DNA from: Streptomyces asoensis
GTDB lineage: Bacteria; Actinomycetota; Actinomycetes; Streptomycetales; Streptomycetaceae
Direction of reading: 5' to 3'
Length of the DNA: 64,000 nt
Assembly: GCF_013085465.1 (NCBI RefSeq)
Contig: NZ_CP049838.1
Location: forward strand, 8,866,001-8,930,000
In this document: positions 8,024 through 17,042 of the stretch, in pieces
Numbering within the stretch: position 1 is the first letter of the stretch
Layout: each line of letters starts with the position of its first letter
Translations under genes and position numbers: made by a program
Notes under the pieces: model-generated
What the model was told of the DNA's origin: nothing
The model's input: only the letters and a program-made list of their open reading frames with translations
Database searches by the model: none

Positions 8024-8743
8024 TCAGGAGGACATGATGAAGTCCAGGGCGAACCCGGAAGCGGTCGTCCAGTAGGTGACGCGGGCACCGTCGTCGAACG
8101 CGACCTTGCGGGGCAGGTCGACGCCGATCGGCTCGCTTCCGTCGCTGCCGAGCTCGCGGCCGTGGAGGAGGAGGGTGATCGAGTTCGTCTCGTACTGGTC
8201 CATGGGGACACCGGAGGCGAGCAGCGCCGCGTACGCCTCGTCACCCGGAGCGAGAGTGACGGGCCCCGACTTCGGGTCGCTGTCCTCGTACACGTCGATC
8301 GGATACCGGGCCTCGGCGTAGTCACCGAGAAAGATGTGCGGGTAGTGGTAGACGTTGCACTTCTTGTCGCCGGCGTTGGTGACGGTGATGAGGAGATGCT
8401 TGGGGACCTCGCCCTTTCCGTCCTCGAGCGTGGTGCCGAAGGAGAGGTCCTCCGCGGCGCAGGCGGGGACGGCACCGCTGCCGCCGCCCCCGGTGGCGCC
8501 CGAACCGCCGCTCGGCGTGGCCGAACCCGTCGAACCGGGCGTGGCCGAGCCGGTCGCACCCGGCTTCGCCGGGCTCGTCGCGCTCGGCCGGTCCGAGGCG
8601 GTGGAGCCCGCGCCGTCGGCCTCACCCGGCTCGCACGCCGTGGACGCGAGGAGCGCGCCGACCGCCGCGGCCCCGACGGCCCAGGACTTCCAGCCCTTGG
8701 GGCTCCTGGACATCCTGCGGTTCCTGCACACAGCAGCATTCAT
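8024..8743 (-). CDS. DUF4232 domain lipoprotein
   Basis: 239 residues. The signal peptide ends in the lipobox LLASTAC, so the protein is probably anchored outside the membrane. A low-complexity Ser/Thr/Gly/Pro linker (GSATPGSTGSATPSGGSG) is followed by a DUF4232-type domain starting ACAAEDLSFGTTLEDGKGE and ending GFALDFIMSS. Several paralogues are usual in each Streptomyces genome and their function is unknown. The ATG at 8743 has GGGGGA upstream. It is monocistronic, with a strong hairpin downstream. Confidence 0.85.
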   Translation of the reverse strand: MNAAVCRNRRMSRSPKGWKSWAVGAAAVGALLASTACEPGEADGAGSTASDRPSATSPAKPGATGSATPGSTGSATPSGGSGATGGGGSGAVPACAAEDLSFGTTLEDGKGEVPKHLLITVTNAGDKKCNVYHYPHIFLGDYAEARYPIDVYEDSDPKSGPVTLAPGDEAYAALLASGVPMDQYETNSITLLLHGRELGSDGSEPIGVDLPRKVAFDDGARVTYWTTASGFALDFIMSS

Positions 8744-8962
8744 GGTGTTCCCCCGTGGCCGGCCGCGCCGGCCGCTCTCGACTCCGGTCCGCCGAAACGT
8801 CGTCCCGGTGATGCCGAGGCTAGGAGAACGAGGGTGCCGACGGCGTCCGGCAGAGAGTCAGTACCTCCGTCAACTTCCGGCGTCGAGCGGCAGCTCGGCG
8901 TAGACCGGCGCCGACGACAGGGTCAACCTCCGGTGGACCCGTCCGTCACCCATCGCCCGTCG

Positions 8963-9559
8963 TCATGCGGGGTAGGGGGTGGTCTCGCGTGCCGTGCGCA
9001 ACGCGCCTGCCCACCAGGCCAGTTGGTCGAACAGGGTCTTGGCGTACCCGGGGGCCTGGGGGTCGAGCGGACGGCCGTCCTGCCACGCGGTGTAGTAGTT
9101 CGGAAAGGACAGGCCGTCGCGGATGGTCACCGCGTGCAACTCGGTCAGCACGTTCTCCAGGTGCAGCACCGCGTGTCGGCCGCCTGCCGCGCCGCCGTAG
9201 CTGACGAAGGCAACGGGCTTGGCCGTCCACTGGGTGAAGTGCCAGTCGATGGCCGCCTTCAACGAGGCGGGGTAGCTGTGGTTGTACTCCGGCGTGACCA
9301 CGATGAACGCGTCGGCGCTCTCCAGCGCCGACGTCAAAGGCGCCATCGCGGCCGGACGGGGGTAGTCGTCGCCGGCGTACTTCGGCGAAGCCGCGGGCAG
9401 CGTGAGCGGGATGTCGATCTCGGCCAGATCGACGACGTCCACGTCGAAACCGGCGTGCAGGCGCGCCTGTTCGGCGATCCACGAGGCGACGACCGGGCCG
9501 AACCGTCCCTCCCGGACGCTCCCGACGATGATCACCAGCTTGTGCTTGTCGTTGTCCAT
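8963..9559 (-). CDS. NAD(P)H-dependent FMN reductase
   Basis: A flavodoxin-like NADPH-dependent FMN reductase of about 198 residues. The phosphate-binding loop GSVREGRFGP lies near the N-terminus, and PEYNHSYPASLKAAIDW is the second signature. These enzymes reduce free FMN or quinones and azo compounds in the cytosol. ATG 9559 (MDNDKHK) is chosen; GTG 9568 is also possible. It is divergent from an XRE regulator (9672) across about 110 bp, which suggests that regulator controls it. Confidence 0.9.
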   Translation of the reverse strand: MDNDKHKLVIIVGSVREGRFGPVVASWIAEQARLHAGFDVDVVDLAEIDIPLTLPAASPKYAGDDYPRPAAMAPLTSALESADAFIVVTPEYNHSYPASLKAAIDWHFTQWTAKPVAFVSYGGAAGGRHAVLHLENVLTELHAVTIRDGLSFPNYYTAWQDGRPLDPQAPGYAKTLFDQLAWWAGALRTARETTPYPA

Positions 9560-9671
9560 GCCCGCCACGATCAGGCCGCACCGTGACCGAAGCCAGACCG
9601 AGCTCAGGCTGGCCCCCGCAGGGCCACGCTGAGCACCGCGCGGGCAGCGGGCAGCGTCCTATCCTCATCGC

Positions 9672-10508
9672 ATGGGCACGCCGTTGGGGGATTTCGTCCG
9701 GGCCAAGCGCGACAGCATCCAGCCGCAGTCGCTGGGGCTTCCCGATCGCGGCCGCCGCCGGTCACCGGGGCTGCGGCGCCTGGATCTCGCCGCGCGGGCC
9801 GGCATCAGCGTCGAATACCTGACCCGCATCGAGCAGGGCCGGGACCGCCGTCCCTCGGTGGCGGTGATCCACGCGCTCGCCGACGCTCTCAGCCTCGACC
9901 TCTCGGAGCGCGAGCACCTGCGCTACCTCGCGAAGATCACCGGCGGCGAATGCCCCACCCACACCCGGCCCGCACCACCGCGCCGGGATGTGCGACCGGC
10001 GGTCCTGGAAACGCTCCGCCTCCTCGAACCGGGCATCGCGATGGTCACCAACCGGCTGGGCGACGTCCTCGCCCACACCGGCGCATACGAGTCGGTGACC
10101 AGCGCAGCCGGACTGCTCGACATCGACCCCCCGAATCTCACCCACTACGTCTTCACCGACGCCCGCGCCCGTACGTTCTTCGCCGACTGGGACGACATCG
10201 CCGACGAGCAGGCATTCGACCTGTGGCTCGGGCCGTCCGCCGAGAACTCCGCATGGCTCACCGCGCAGCTCACGGTCCTCGCCGGACCCGACTTCACCCG
10301 TCGCCGGAACCGCCACGTGGTTCCACGACGAGGCATCCTCCGGCTCAACCACCCCTCCGGACACGAACTCCGGCTGCGCCGCGAGACGCTCGAACTCTCC
10401 TCGGACGCACAGCAACTCGTCGTCTTCCTTCCCGACGACGACAAGACGGCTCAGGCCGTCGAGCAACTCCGCCAACGGCCCCACGGCCGACTCCGGGCCA
10501 TCTCGTGA
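9672..10508 (+). CDS. XRE-family regulator with MmyB-like ligand-binding domain
   Basis: 278 residues. The N-terminal HTH (LDLAARAGISVEYLTRIEQG) is followed by an MmyB-like C-terminal domain (TNRLGDVLAHTGAYESV ... PNLTHYVFTDARARTFFADW ... VVFLPDD). This architecture is very common in Streptomyces and often regulates a divergent oxidoreductase gene, here the FMN reductase. The C-terminal PAS-like domain may bind fatty acids or related ligands. Confidence 0.92.
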   Translation: MGTPLGDFVRAKRDSIQPQSLGLPDRGRRRSPGLRRLDLAARAGISVEYLTRIEQGRDRRPSVAVIHALADALSLDLSEREHLRYLAKITGGECPTHTRPAPPRRDVRPAVLETLRLLEPGIAMVTNRLGDVLAHTGAYESVTSAAGLLDIDPPNLTHYVFTDARARTFFADWDDIADEQAFDLWLGPSAENSAWLTAQLTVLAGPDFTRRRNRHVVPRRGILRLNHPSGHELRLRRETLELSSDAQQLVVFLPDDDKTAQAVEQLRQRPHGRLRAIS

Positions 10509-10540
10509 CCCCCGTGACGGACTCCGCCATAGGGGCGGCT

Positions 10541-11185
10541 TCAGTCGTCGCGCCCGACACCGCGATCGGGTGCGCTCATGTCCCCCGTCCCGGGCGTGCC
10601 CTCGGCGAGCCCGTAGCGCAGGTACACCGTGCCCTTCGGACCGGCTGCCGGCGGTTCGAGAAGTGTGACGTTCGTGGGCACCGCCCCACCGTCGAACACC
10701 TTCTTTCCGACGCCCAGCACGATCGGGTGCACCCAGAGGTCGAGACGGTCGAAGAGCTTCTCGCGCAGGAGGGTCTGCACCAGGTTCAGGCTCCCGACGA
10801 CCTTCACGTGCTCGTGCCGGTCGCGGATCTCGCGCACCGCGCCGGCCAGATCCGGGCCGAGCTGCGTCGACCCGGCCCACGAGAGGTCGGGCCTGCCACG
10901 GGAGGCCACGTACTTCGGGACGCTGTTGAAGAGCGTGGCGATCTCGTTGTCCTCGCCGCCCTCCTGGTGCGGCCAGTAGGCGGCGAAGATGTCATACGTC
11001 CGGCGGCCGAGCAGGAGGGCGTCCGTGCCCTCGTACGCGGCACCGACCTGCGCCCCGGCAGTCTCGTCCAGCAGGGGCGCCTGCCAGCCGCCGAACGGGA
11101 ACCCCGCGGGGTCCTCGTCGGGGCCGCCGGGCGACTGCCCGACGAGGTCGAGGGTCGCGAACAGCTCGATGTGGATGAGGCCCAT
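10541..11185 (-). CDS. Dihydrofolate reductase / RibD C-terminal-domain family protein
   Basis: 214 residues of the RibD_C fold: MGLIHIELFATLDLVGQSPG, GRRTYDIFAAYWP and VVGSLNLVQTLLREKLFDRL are typical of the small 'dihydrofolate reductase family protein' group, predicted NADPH-dependent reductases. ATG 11185 has GGGAGC upstream, and the long upstream extension of the frame is non-coding. The gene is convergent with the XRE gene, 32 nt apart. Substrate unknown. Confidence 0.9.
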   Translation of the reverse strand: MGLIHIELFATLDLVGQSPGGPDEDPAGFPFGGWQAPLLDETAGAQVGAAYEGTDALLLGRRTYDIFAAYWPHQEGGEDNEIATLFNSVPKYVASRGRPDLSWAGSTQLGPDLAGAVREIRDRHEHVKVVGSLNLVQTLLREKLFDRLDLWVHPIVLGVGKKVFDGGAVPTNVTLLEPPAAGPKGTVYLRYGLAEGTPGTGDMSAPDRGVGRDD

Positions 11186-11436
11186 GCTGTGCTCCCGATG
11201 AGTCGGTTGTCTCGTTCGGCAGGTAGACCTGTGGGCGCCGGCAGACTCATCGCTGCGACGGCACCCGGTTTCGTACCCGTCGACCGCCTTGCCCGGTGCA
11301 CCGGTGACCACCCCGGGCGGGCGTCCGCCCCTCTTCCAGGCTCTTCCAGGATCGGGGTTTCTGCCGGGCCGGGCCATCCGGACGACCGAGAGCCGCGGGC
11401 AGAGGTGCGGCCGTGCGGCCGTAAGGGTTGGCACTG

Positions 11437-11560
11437 TCAGCCCAGGAAGTCCGTCAGCCGGTCGTTCAGGTGCTTCGGGGCGGTGAGGGGCAGGGAGTGG
11501 TGGGTGGCTCCGGGGAGTATGGCCACCTCTCCCTGCGGGAGCGCCGGGCGGCCACGTTCC
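11437..11560 (-). pseudogene. C-terminal fragment of an alpha/beta hydrolase
   Basis: The minus strand ends GEVAILPGATHHSLPL, then KHLNDRLTDFLG and a stop. This is the terminal segment of an alpha/beta hydrolase carrying the catalytic-His region (PGATHHS). Nothing upstream belongs to such a protein, so about 90% of the gene is gone. It is one of several fragments packed between the RibD-like gene and rpoA. Confidence 0.7.
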
Positions 11561-11624
11561 AGGCCTCGGTCCGGCCGCCAAGCCGGTGGCGGTCTTCGCC
11601 GGGCCTGGCCGGACAGGCGGCAGC

Positions 11625-11735
11625 GCGCCCGAGGTGTCGTGGCCCTGTTCGACGAACACGGCGGCGGCCCGCTCGCGCTCATGGACGCCGAACCGGTCAC
11701 CGCCGTGCACACCGCCGCCGTCGCGACCATCGGCT
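11625..11735 (+). pseudogene. Fragment resembling ornithine cyclodeaminase / mu-crystallin
   Basis: The + strand reads GVVALFDEHGGGPLALMDAE followed by PVTAVHTAAVATIG. This resembles the substrate-binding segment of ornithine cyclodeaminase-family proteins (LFD..TG.PLALLD....TA.RTAA). The reading frame is not open on either side. It may be the inside of a gene destroyed by the rearrangements in this stretch. The assignment is by pattern only. Confidence 0.5.
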
Positions 11736-11817
11736 GGCTGCCGCGCCTGCGAACGCCCCGACTGCCTCCAGCTCAGGCAACGCCCTCGGGCGCCCGCTGC
11801 GGATCGACCAGAGGTGA
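11736..11817 (+). pseudogene. Second ScfR/RamB-type C-terminal tail fragment
   Basis: The frame reads GCRACERPDCLQ, which restores the CxxCxxxxC tail of ScfR/RamB regulators, and after a frameshift continues as ALGRPLRIDQ. The last 27 nt are nearly identical to the tail of the fragment ending at 3236. It is a separate remnant of the same family (the Cys residues differ), lying 8.6 kb away in the same orientation and just downstream of rpoA. Confidence 0.65.
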
Positions 11818-11834
11818 CCGGCGCGGCGCAGCGT

Positions 11835-12854
11835 TCAGTATCGCTCGGTCTCCATGAAACCCGCGTCCGGGTCATCGTCCGCACCGAGGGCGTCGGCGGC
11901 GGTCGGGTCGAATCCGGGCGGGCTGTCCTTGAGGCCCAGTCCCATGCCGGCGAGCTTCGCCTTGACCTCGTCGATGGACTTCGCACCGAAGTTGCGGATG
12001 TCCAGCAGGTCGGCCTCGGAGCGGGCGACGAGCTCGCCCACGGAGTGGACGCCCTCGCGCTTGAGGCAGTTGTACGACCGGACCGTGAGGTCGAGGTCCT
12101 CGATGGGCAGTACCAGGTCGGCGGTGAGGGCGGCATCCACCGGGGACGGGCCCATGTCGATGCCCTCGGCGTCGATGTTCAGCTCGCGGGCGAGACCGAA
12201 CAGCTCGACCAGGGTCTTACCGGCGGAGGCCATGGCGTCACGAGGACGCATCGCCTGCTTGGTCTCGACGTCGACGATCAGCTTGTCGAAGTCGGTGCGC
12301 TGCTCGACGCGGGTCGCCTCGACCTTGTACGTGACCTTGAGAACCGGCGAGTAGATCGAGTCGATCGGGACGCGCCCGATCTCCTGACCGACCAGCTTGT
12401 TCTGCACGGCGGAGACGTAACCGCGACCGCGCTCGACGGTCAGCTCCATCTCCAGCTTGCCCTTGCCGTTGAGCGTGGCGAGGACGAGGTCGGGGTTGTG
12501 CACCTCGACACCGGCCGGGGGCGCGATGTCGGCGGCGGTGACCAGACCCGGCCCCTGCTTGCGCAGGTACATCACGACCGGCTCGTCGTGCTCGCTGCTC
12601 ACGACCAGCTGCTTGATGTTGAGGATCAGGTCGGTGACGTCCTCCTTGACGCCCGGCACGGTGGTGAACTCGTGCAGCACGCCGTCGATACGGATGGACG
12701 TGACCGCCGCACCCGGGATCGAGGACAGGAGCGTCCGGCGAAGGGAGTTACCGAGGGTGTAGCCGAAGCCCGGCTCCAGCGGCTCGATCACGAACCGGGA
12801 GCGGAACTCGTCGACGACCTCTTCGGTGAGGGACGGACGCTGAGCGATCAGCAC
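11835..12854 (-). CDS. rpoA: RNA polymerase alpha subunit, isolated (probably second) copy
   Basis: A full-length 339-residue alpha subunit. The N-terminal dimerisation domain has [20 protein letters not shown]; the C-terminal domain has [20 protein letters not shown] and [16 protein letters not shown], including the Arg of VRSYNCL that contacts UP elements and activators. The acidic actinobacterial tail ([13 protein letters not shown]) is present. GTG start at 12854 behind CTGGAGG. Its normal neighbours (rpsM, rpsK, rpsD, rplQ) are absent: gene debris lies downstream and a phosphatase gene upstream. The frame is undamaged and the motifs are intact, so it is likely expressed. Whether a standard rpoA exists elsewhere cannot be seen here but is expected. 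Confidence 0.96.
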   Translation of the reverse strand: MLIAQRPSLTEEVVDEFRSRFVIEPLEPGFGYTLGNSLRRTLLSSIPGAAVTSIRIDGVLHEFTTVPGVKEDVTDLILNIKQLVVSSEHDEPVVMYLRKQGPGLVTAADIAPPAGVEVHNPDLVLATLNGKGKLEMELTVERGRGYVSAVQNKLVGQEIGRVPIDSIYSPVLKVTYKVEATRVEQRTDFDKLIVDVETKQAMRPRDAMASAGKTLVELFGLARELNIDAEGIDMGPSPVDAALTADLVLPIEDLDLTVRSYNCLKREGVHSVGELVARSEADLLDIRNFGAKSIDEVKAKLAGMGLGLKDSPPGFDPTAADALGADDDPDAGFMETERY

Positions 12855-13009
12855 GTGGTGTTGCCTCCAGAGATTTGGCGCCCGCTATGTGACGCCGTAG
12901 ACACCACGAAGGGTACTTGCGATACGGGCGATACGGTCTCCGCAGACGCCGAACCGCCCGTCTCCCTTACCCGGCGAGGAGACTTCGGGCCTCCCTTCCG
13001 CCTGCCGCT

Positions 13010-13025
13010 GCCACACAGGTGTGGC
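13010..13025. promoter_or_regulatory. Dyad in the 260-bp region upstream of rpoA
   Basis: GCCACAC-AG-GTGTGGC, two 7-bp arms around 2 nt, lies between the phosphatase stop codon and the rpoA start. It could be the phosphatase terminator or an operator. The rest of 12855-13115 has no gene. Possible -10-like stretches upstream of rpoA (TATCGC, TACGGC, CATAGC on the minus strand) are too weak to name a promoter. Confidence 0.35.
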
Positions 13026-13115
13026 CCTGCCGGCCTTGGGGATGTCCGTGGCGGTGGTCGCTGAACCGCCCCACGTGTCCGGCGCGCCACAAGGGTTCGC
13101 ACGCGGTCGGCACCG

Positions 13116-15584
13116 TCATGGGGAGGCGGGGATTTCCTGCTCGGCCCAGATCGTCTTGCCGCTGTAGGTGTGGCGGGTACCCCAGCTCTGCGTGAGCTGG
13201 GCGACCAGGAGGAGTCCGCGGCCGCCTTCGTCGAAAGTGCGTGCCCGGCGCAGGTGGGGGGCGGTGCTGCTGGCGTCGGAGACCTCACAGATCAGGTTGC
13301 GGTCGCGGATCAACCGGAGCTGGATGGGGGCTCCCCCGTAGCGGATGGCGTTGGTGACCAGTTCGCTGACGATCAGTTCGGTGACGAAGGCGGCCTCGTC
13401 CATGCCCCAGAGGTCCAGCTGACGGCAGGCGTTCTTGCGGGTTTCGGCGACCGAGGCAGGGTGGGACGGCACGTCCCAGGTGGCGACATGGGCGGCGTCC
13501 AGGGCTCGGGTCCGGGCCATGAGCAGCGCCACATCGTCGGTGGGGCGTTCCGGGAGAAGCGTCCGAAGCACGGTGTCGCAGGTGTCTTCCAATGACGGGT
13601 TCTGCCGGGCCAGGGTCGCACGCAGGACATTGAGGCCCTCGTCGATGTCGCGGCCACGGGCTTCGACGAGACCGTCCGTGTACAGCGCGAGGACACTTCC
13701 CTCGGGCAACTCGATCTCGGTGGCTTCGAAAGGCAGGCCCCCCAGCCCCAGCGGCGGGCCTGCGGGGACGTCGAGGAACTCCACGGTCCCGTCCGGGGTC
13801 GTCAGCGCGGGTACGGGGTGGCCGGCCCGGGCCAGTGTGCATCGCCGGGAGACCGGGTCGTAGACCGCGTACAGACAGGTGGCGCCGATGCCACCGTCGG
13901 TGTCGGCTGCGCGTTCGGCCTCGGCGGACAGGTGGATGACGAGGTCGTCCAGGTGGGTCAGGAGTTCGTCGGGCGGGAGATCGACATCGGCCAGAGTGCG
14001 TACGGCGGTGCGCAGCCGTCCCATGGTGGCCGAGGCCTGGATGCCGTGGCCGACGACGTCGCCGACGACGAGCGCGACCCGGGCGCCGGACAGCGGGATC
14101 ACGTCGAACCAGTCACCGCCGACGCCGGCCTGCGTGCTGGCGGGCAGGTAGCGGGAGGCGACGTCGACGGCGGCCTGCGGCGGCAGCCGTTGCGGCAGGA
14201 GACTGCTCTGAAGGGTGAGGGAGGTGCGGCGCTCGCGGGTGTAGCGGCGGGCGTTGTCGATGCAGACGGCGGCCCTCGCGGTGATCTCCTCGCCCAGGAG
14301 CAGGTCGTCCTGCTCGAAGGGTTCCGGGCGTCGGTGGCGGGAGAAGGTGGCCACGCCGAGGGTGATGCCGCGGGCGCGCATCGGTACGGCGAGCACCGAG
14401 TGGAAGCCGTACCGCCGCACCCTGTCGGCCCGGTCCGGGACCTGGCTCGCCCATCTGCCGATAGCGGGTTCGGTCACCTTGCGGATCAGCGGGCGGTCGG
14501 CGGCCAGGCACTCGGCCGCAGGCGACTCGTCCGGGTAGGCGGCCAGTGCTCCGTACTCGACCACGGCCTCGGGGCAGCCCTCGAGGACGGACTGGTTGGC
14601 GACTCGGCGCAGCATGACAGGGCTGGTCGGCGGCCCGGTGGGCGGATCGTCACCGCCTTCGATGGCGGGGAGGAGGTCGACGGTGACGAAGTCCGCGAGG
14701 CGGGGGACGGCCACGTCGGCGAGTTCCTGCGCGGTACGGGCGAGGTCCAGGGTGCTGCCGATACGGACGCTCGCGTCGTTGAGCAGGGCCAGACGCTCCC
14801 GGGCCAGGTGCTCCTCGGTCATGTCGTGGGCGGAAAGGAGCACGCCCCGTACCGTTCCCTCGGTGTCCCGCACGGGGGTGAACGACGTGGTCCAGATGCT
14901 CTCGCGGTCGTGGCCGACCAGGTGCAGGGCCTGCCGCAGATGCTGCTGCTCGCCGGTCTCCAGCGCCCGGCGCATGCACTCTTCCGTCCGGTCGCCCTCC
15001 GGGTCCACCACGATCTCCGACACGCGCAACCCCTGCATCGCCGCTTCGGGCAGGCCGATCACCCGCTCCATGTCCGCGTTCGCCCGCCGCAGGCGCAGGC
15101 CGGTGTCGTACAGCGCCGTCGCGGACGGGGACCGGGCGAAGGCCCACATCACCAGCGCGTCGTCCTGGGTCGGCGACACCGGGCGGGCCAGGGAGGAGAC
15201 CAGGAACCACTCGCCGACCCCCACGTCCTCGCCGCTGTCCGGCACCTGCTCCTGCTCCGGCTCCCGGCGGTGTGCCAGCAGGTCCACCGTGAGGCGGTGG
15301 CCGTCCCGGTGCAGAAGCCTTACCGCGCCGTTCCACCTCGGCAGGGTCCGCAGGGATCGCAGTGTCTGCGTGGGCGGCTCCCCGGCGAGCAGCAGCGCCG
15401 CAGGCCGACCGATGATCTCCGCGGACCGGTATCCGAGCAGCCGCCGTGCTCCCTTGCTCCACCCGGTCACGATGCCGTGCGGATCCACCGTGGCACGGGC
15501 ACTGCCCGCTTCGTCGACGGGGTCGTTCGACCGCCGCGCCACCCGGTCGTCGTCGGCGGGATCAGAACCCGTCATCGCGCTCAT
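13116..15584 (-). CDS. PAS-PAS-GAF-PP2C phosphatase with C-terminal RsbW-like kinase domain
   Basis: About 822 residues. Domains in order: a PAS at about 25-100 (GIVTGWSKGARRLLGYRSAE), a second PAS at about 160-270, GAF at about 290-450, a SpoIIE/PP2C domain at about 470-690 (GVGGDWFDVIPL and LVVGDVVGHG carry the metal-binding Asp residues), and a GHKL domain at the end (VSELVTNAIRYGGAPIQ). Such proteins sense signals and set anti-sigma antagonist phosphorylation. The start may be 15584 or 15575; GAGGGCGG precedes the former. No STAS or sigma partner adjoins it. Confidence 0.93.
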   Translation of the reverse strand: MSAMTGSDPADDDRVARRSNDPVDEAGSARATVDPHGIVTGWSKGARRLLGYRSAEIIGRPAALLLAGEPPTQTLRSLRTLPRWNGAVRLLHRDGHRLTVDLLAHRREPEQEQVPDSGEDVGVGEWFLVSSLARPVSPTQDDALVMWAFARSPSATALYDTGLRLRRANADMERVIGLPEAAMQGLRVSEIVVDPEGDRTEECMRRALETGEQQHLRQALHLVGHDRESIWTTSFTPVRDTEGTVRGVLLSAHDMTEEHLARERLALLNDASVRIGSTLDLARTAQELADVAVPRLADFVTVDLLPAIEGGDDPPTGPPTSPVMLRRVANQSVLEGCPEAVVEYGALAAYPDESPAAECLAADRPLIRKVTEPAIGRWASQVPDRADRVRRYGFHSVLAVPMRARGITLGVATFSRHRRPEPFEQDDLLLGEEITARAAVCIDNARRYTRERRTSLTLQSSLLPQRLPPQAAVDVASRYLPASTQAGVGGDWFDVIPLSGARVALVVGDVVGHGIQASATMGRLRTAVRTLADVDLPPDELLTHLDDLVIHLSAEAERAADTDGGIGATCLYAVYDPVSRRCTLARAGHPVPALTTPDGTVEFLDVPAGPPLGLGGLPFEATEIELPEGSVLALYTDGLVEARGRDIDEGLNVLRATLARQNPSLEDTCDTVLRTLLPERPTDDVALLMARTRALDAAHVATWDVPSHPASVAETRKNACRQLDLWGMDEAAFVTELIVSELVTNAIRYGGAPIQLRLIRDRNLICEVSDASSTAPHLRRARTFDEGGRGLLLVAQLTQSWGTRHTYSGKTIWAEQEIPASP

Positions 15585-15720
15585 CCGCCCTCGCCTCGGT
15601 CTATCCACCGTGCGCCCGAGTTCGGCCGGGAGCAACCGATGGGCAGAGTGGATGGATATATGGGACCAATCGTGATGTAGATGTGGAAAAACCTCGGCGC
15701 GTGGATGAGGGAGGGCGTGC

Positions 15721-15895
15721 CATGGCTGCCGTCGGCGGGGCGACGTGGCCGGACGCGACCGACTGGACCGGGAAGATCTACAGCGACACCTGGCGGCGGT
15801 CCCGGCGAAGGGCGGCTACGAGATCGCGGCCGCACCCAGCCAGGCCGGCACAGGCCGCCGCCGGCCGGAGTCGTGCGGGGAGGGGTAGGGCGATG
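15721..15895 (+). pseudogene. N-terminal remnant of an aldehyde dehydrogenase
   Basis: Starting at ATG 15722 the frame reads DATDWTGKIYSDTWR, and after a +1 shift AVPAKGGYEIAAAPSQAGTG. This is the N-terminus of benzaldehyde/aldehyde dehydrogenases (DWTGrIfSdgWr...GGtYdVieP.tGe). It then dissolves into non-coding sequence; the other 450 residues are absent. The rest of 15585-16002 holds an A+T-richer stretch around 15650-15690 but no gene. Confidence 0.6.
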
Positions 15896-16002
15896 GAGCC
15901 GTCGGCATGCCGTGGGATCCTGCGGTGCCGGGGCCCGACCGCGTCGGAGTGGACTACCGGTCCGGTGCCGGAGAAACCGGTGGCCCGCTTGTGTGCCCTC
16001 GC

Positions 16003-16902
16003 TCAGACGGCACCCCGGCCCGCGAGGACCGTTTCGCGGAATGCGGCCACCACGGGCCGGAGATCGACCCGGTGCCAGGCCGCCCACAGCTGAACAGACC
16101 CTCCGTGCCAGGGCAGTTCGCGTACCGCGACGCCGTCGGTCGTGCCGCGCATCATGCTCTTCTGGATGAGCGCGAGGCCGAGACCGGAGGCGACCAGGCC
16201 CAGTGCGGTGAGTGGATCGGCTGCGTCGAGACGGATGTCCGGAGTGAAGCCGGAGGCTACGCACGACGCGACGAACGTGTCGCGCCAGGCCGGGTCCTGG
16301 GAGTCGCCCACCGCGATCCACGGCTGCCCGTCAAGGGCGTTGGGGGGCAACTCCTCCTGCCCCGCGAGGGAATGGTCCGCGGGCAGCGCGAGCAGCAAGG
16401 GATCCTTCAGCAATGGGGCCGCGTTCAGGTCCGGGTCGTCCTCGGGCGGCGGCGTGCGCACCAGCGCGATGTCCAGGCTGCGCTGGCGCAGTCCCTCGAA
16501 CTGCTCGGCCGATTCCTGGTCGTACAGCGCAACGTGAATGCCCGGGTGTTGATCGCGCAGTGTGCGCAGGGCGGTGGGCAGGGTACCCGTGTGCATGGCG
16601 TCGGTCACGTAGCCGATGCACAGGCCGCCCTCCTCGCCACGGCCGAGCCGCCGGCCGAGGTTCTCCAGCCGGTCCGCGTGGCGCAGCAGGGCATGTGCCT
16701 CGGTCAGGAAGACACGGCCGTCGGAGGTCAGCCGGATGCGCTGCTGGCTGCGTTCGAAAAGGGTAAGGCCCAGGTTCTTCTCGAGCTGGGCGATCTGCCG
16801 GCTGAGAGGCGACTGGGAGATGTGCAGCCGCTCAGCGGCACGGCCGACGTGTTCGGCCTCGGCGACGGCGACGAAGTAGCGGAGTTGGCGCAGGTCGAGC
16901 AT
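16003..16902 (-). CDS. LysR-family transcriptional regulator
   Basis: 299 residues. The N-terminal winged HTH begins MLDLRQLRYFVAVAEAEHVG, with AAERLHISQSPLSRQIAQLE as the recognition segment. The LysR substrate-binding domain follows (GGLCIGYVTDAMHTGTLP, LDGQPWIAVGD, LTALGLVASGLGLALIQ). ATG 16902 is chosen because it begins the canonical LRQLRYFVAV motif. It is divergent from an aldo/keto reductase and SRPBCC pair, with a good dyad between, so it probably controls that pair. Confidence 0.94.
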   Translation of the reverse strand: MLDLRQLRYFVAVAEAEHVGRAAERLHISQSPLSRQIAQLEKNLGLTLFERSQQRIRLTSDGRVFLTEAHALLRHADRLENLGRRLGRGEEGGLCIGYVTDAMHTGTLPTALRTLRDQHPGIHVALYDQESAEQFEGLRQRSLDIALVRTPPPEDDPDLNAAPLLKDPLLLALPADHSLAGQEELPPNALDGQPWIAVGDSQDPAWRDTFVASCVASGFTPDIRLDAADPLTALGLVASGLGLALIQKSMMRGTTDGVAVRELPWHGGSVQLWAAWHRVDLRPVVAAFRETVLAGRGAV

Positions 16903-16926
16903 GTAGGACCTCGAAGGACTCAAGTA

Positions 16927-16947
16927 TGTCCAAGCAAGTCTTGGACA
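16927..16947. promoter_or_regulatory. LysR-type operator between regulator and aldo/keto reductase
   Basis: TGTCCAAG-CAAGT-CTTGGACA: perfect 8-bp arms around 5 nt, located 25 bp upstream of the lysR start and about 95 bp upstream of the reductase start. The T-N11-A core and position fit an autoregulatory LysR recognition site. Confidence 0.7.
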
Positions 16948-17042
16948 GTCTCATCTATGGATCCTAGCCTCGAACACGCAAGGCCGACGGATCGCGCATT
17001 CACTGACGAATCCGCCGCAATCACCATCGCAAGGATCCCCCC

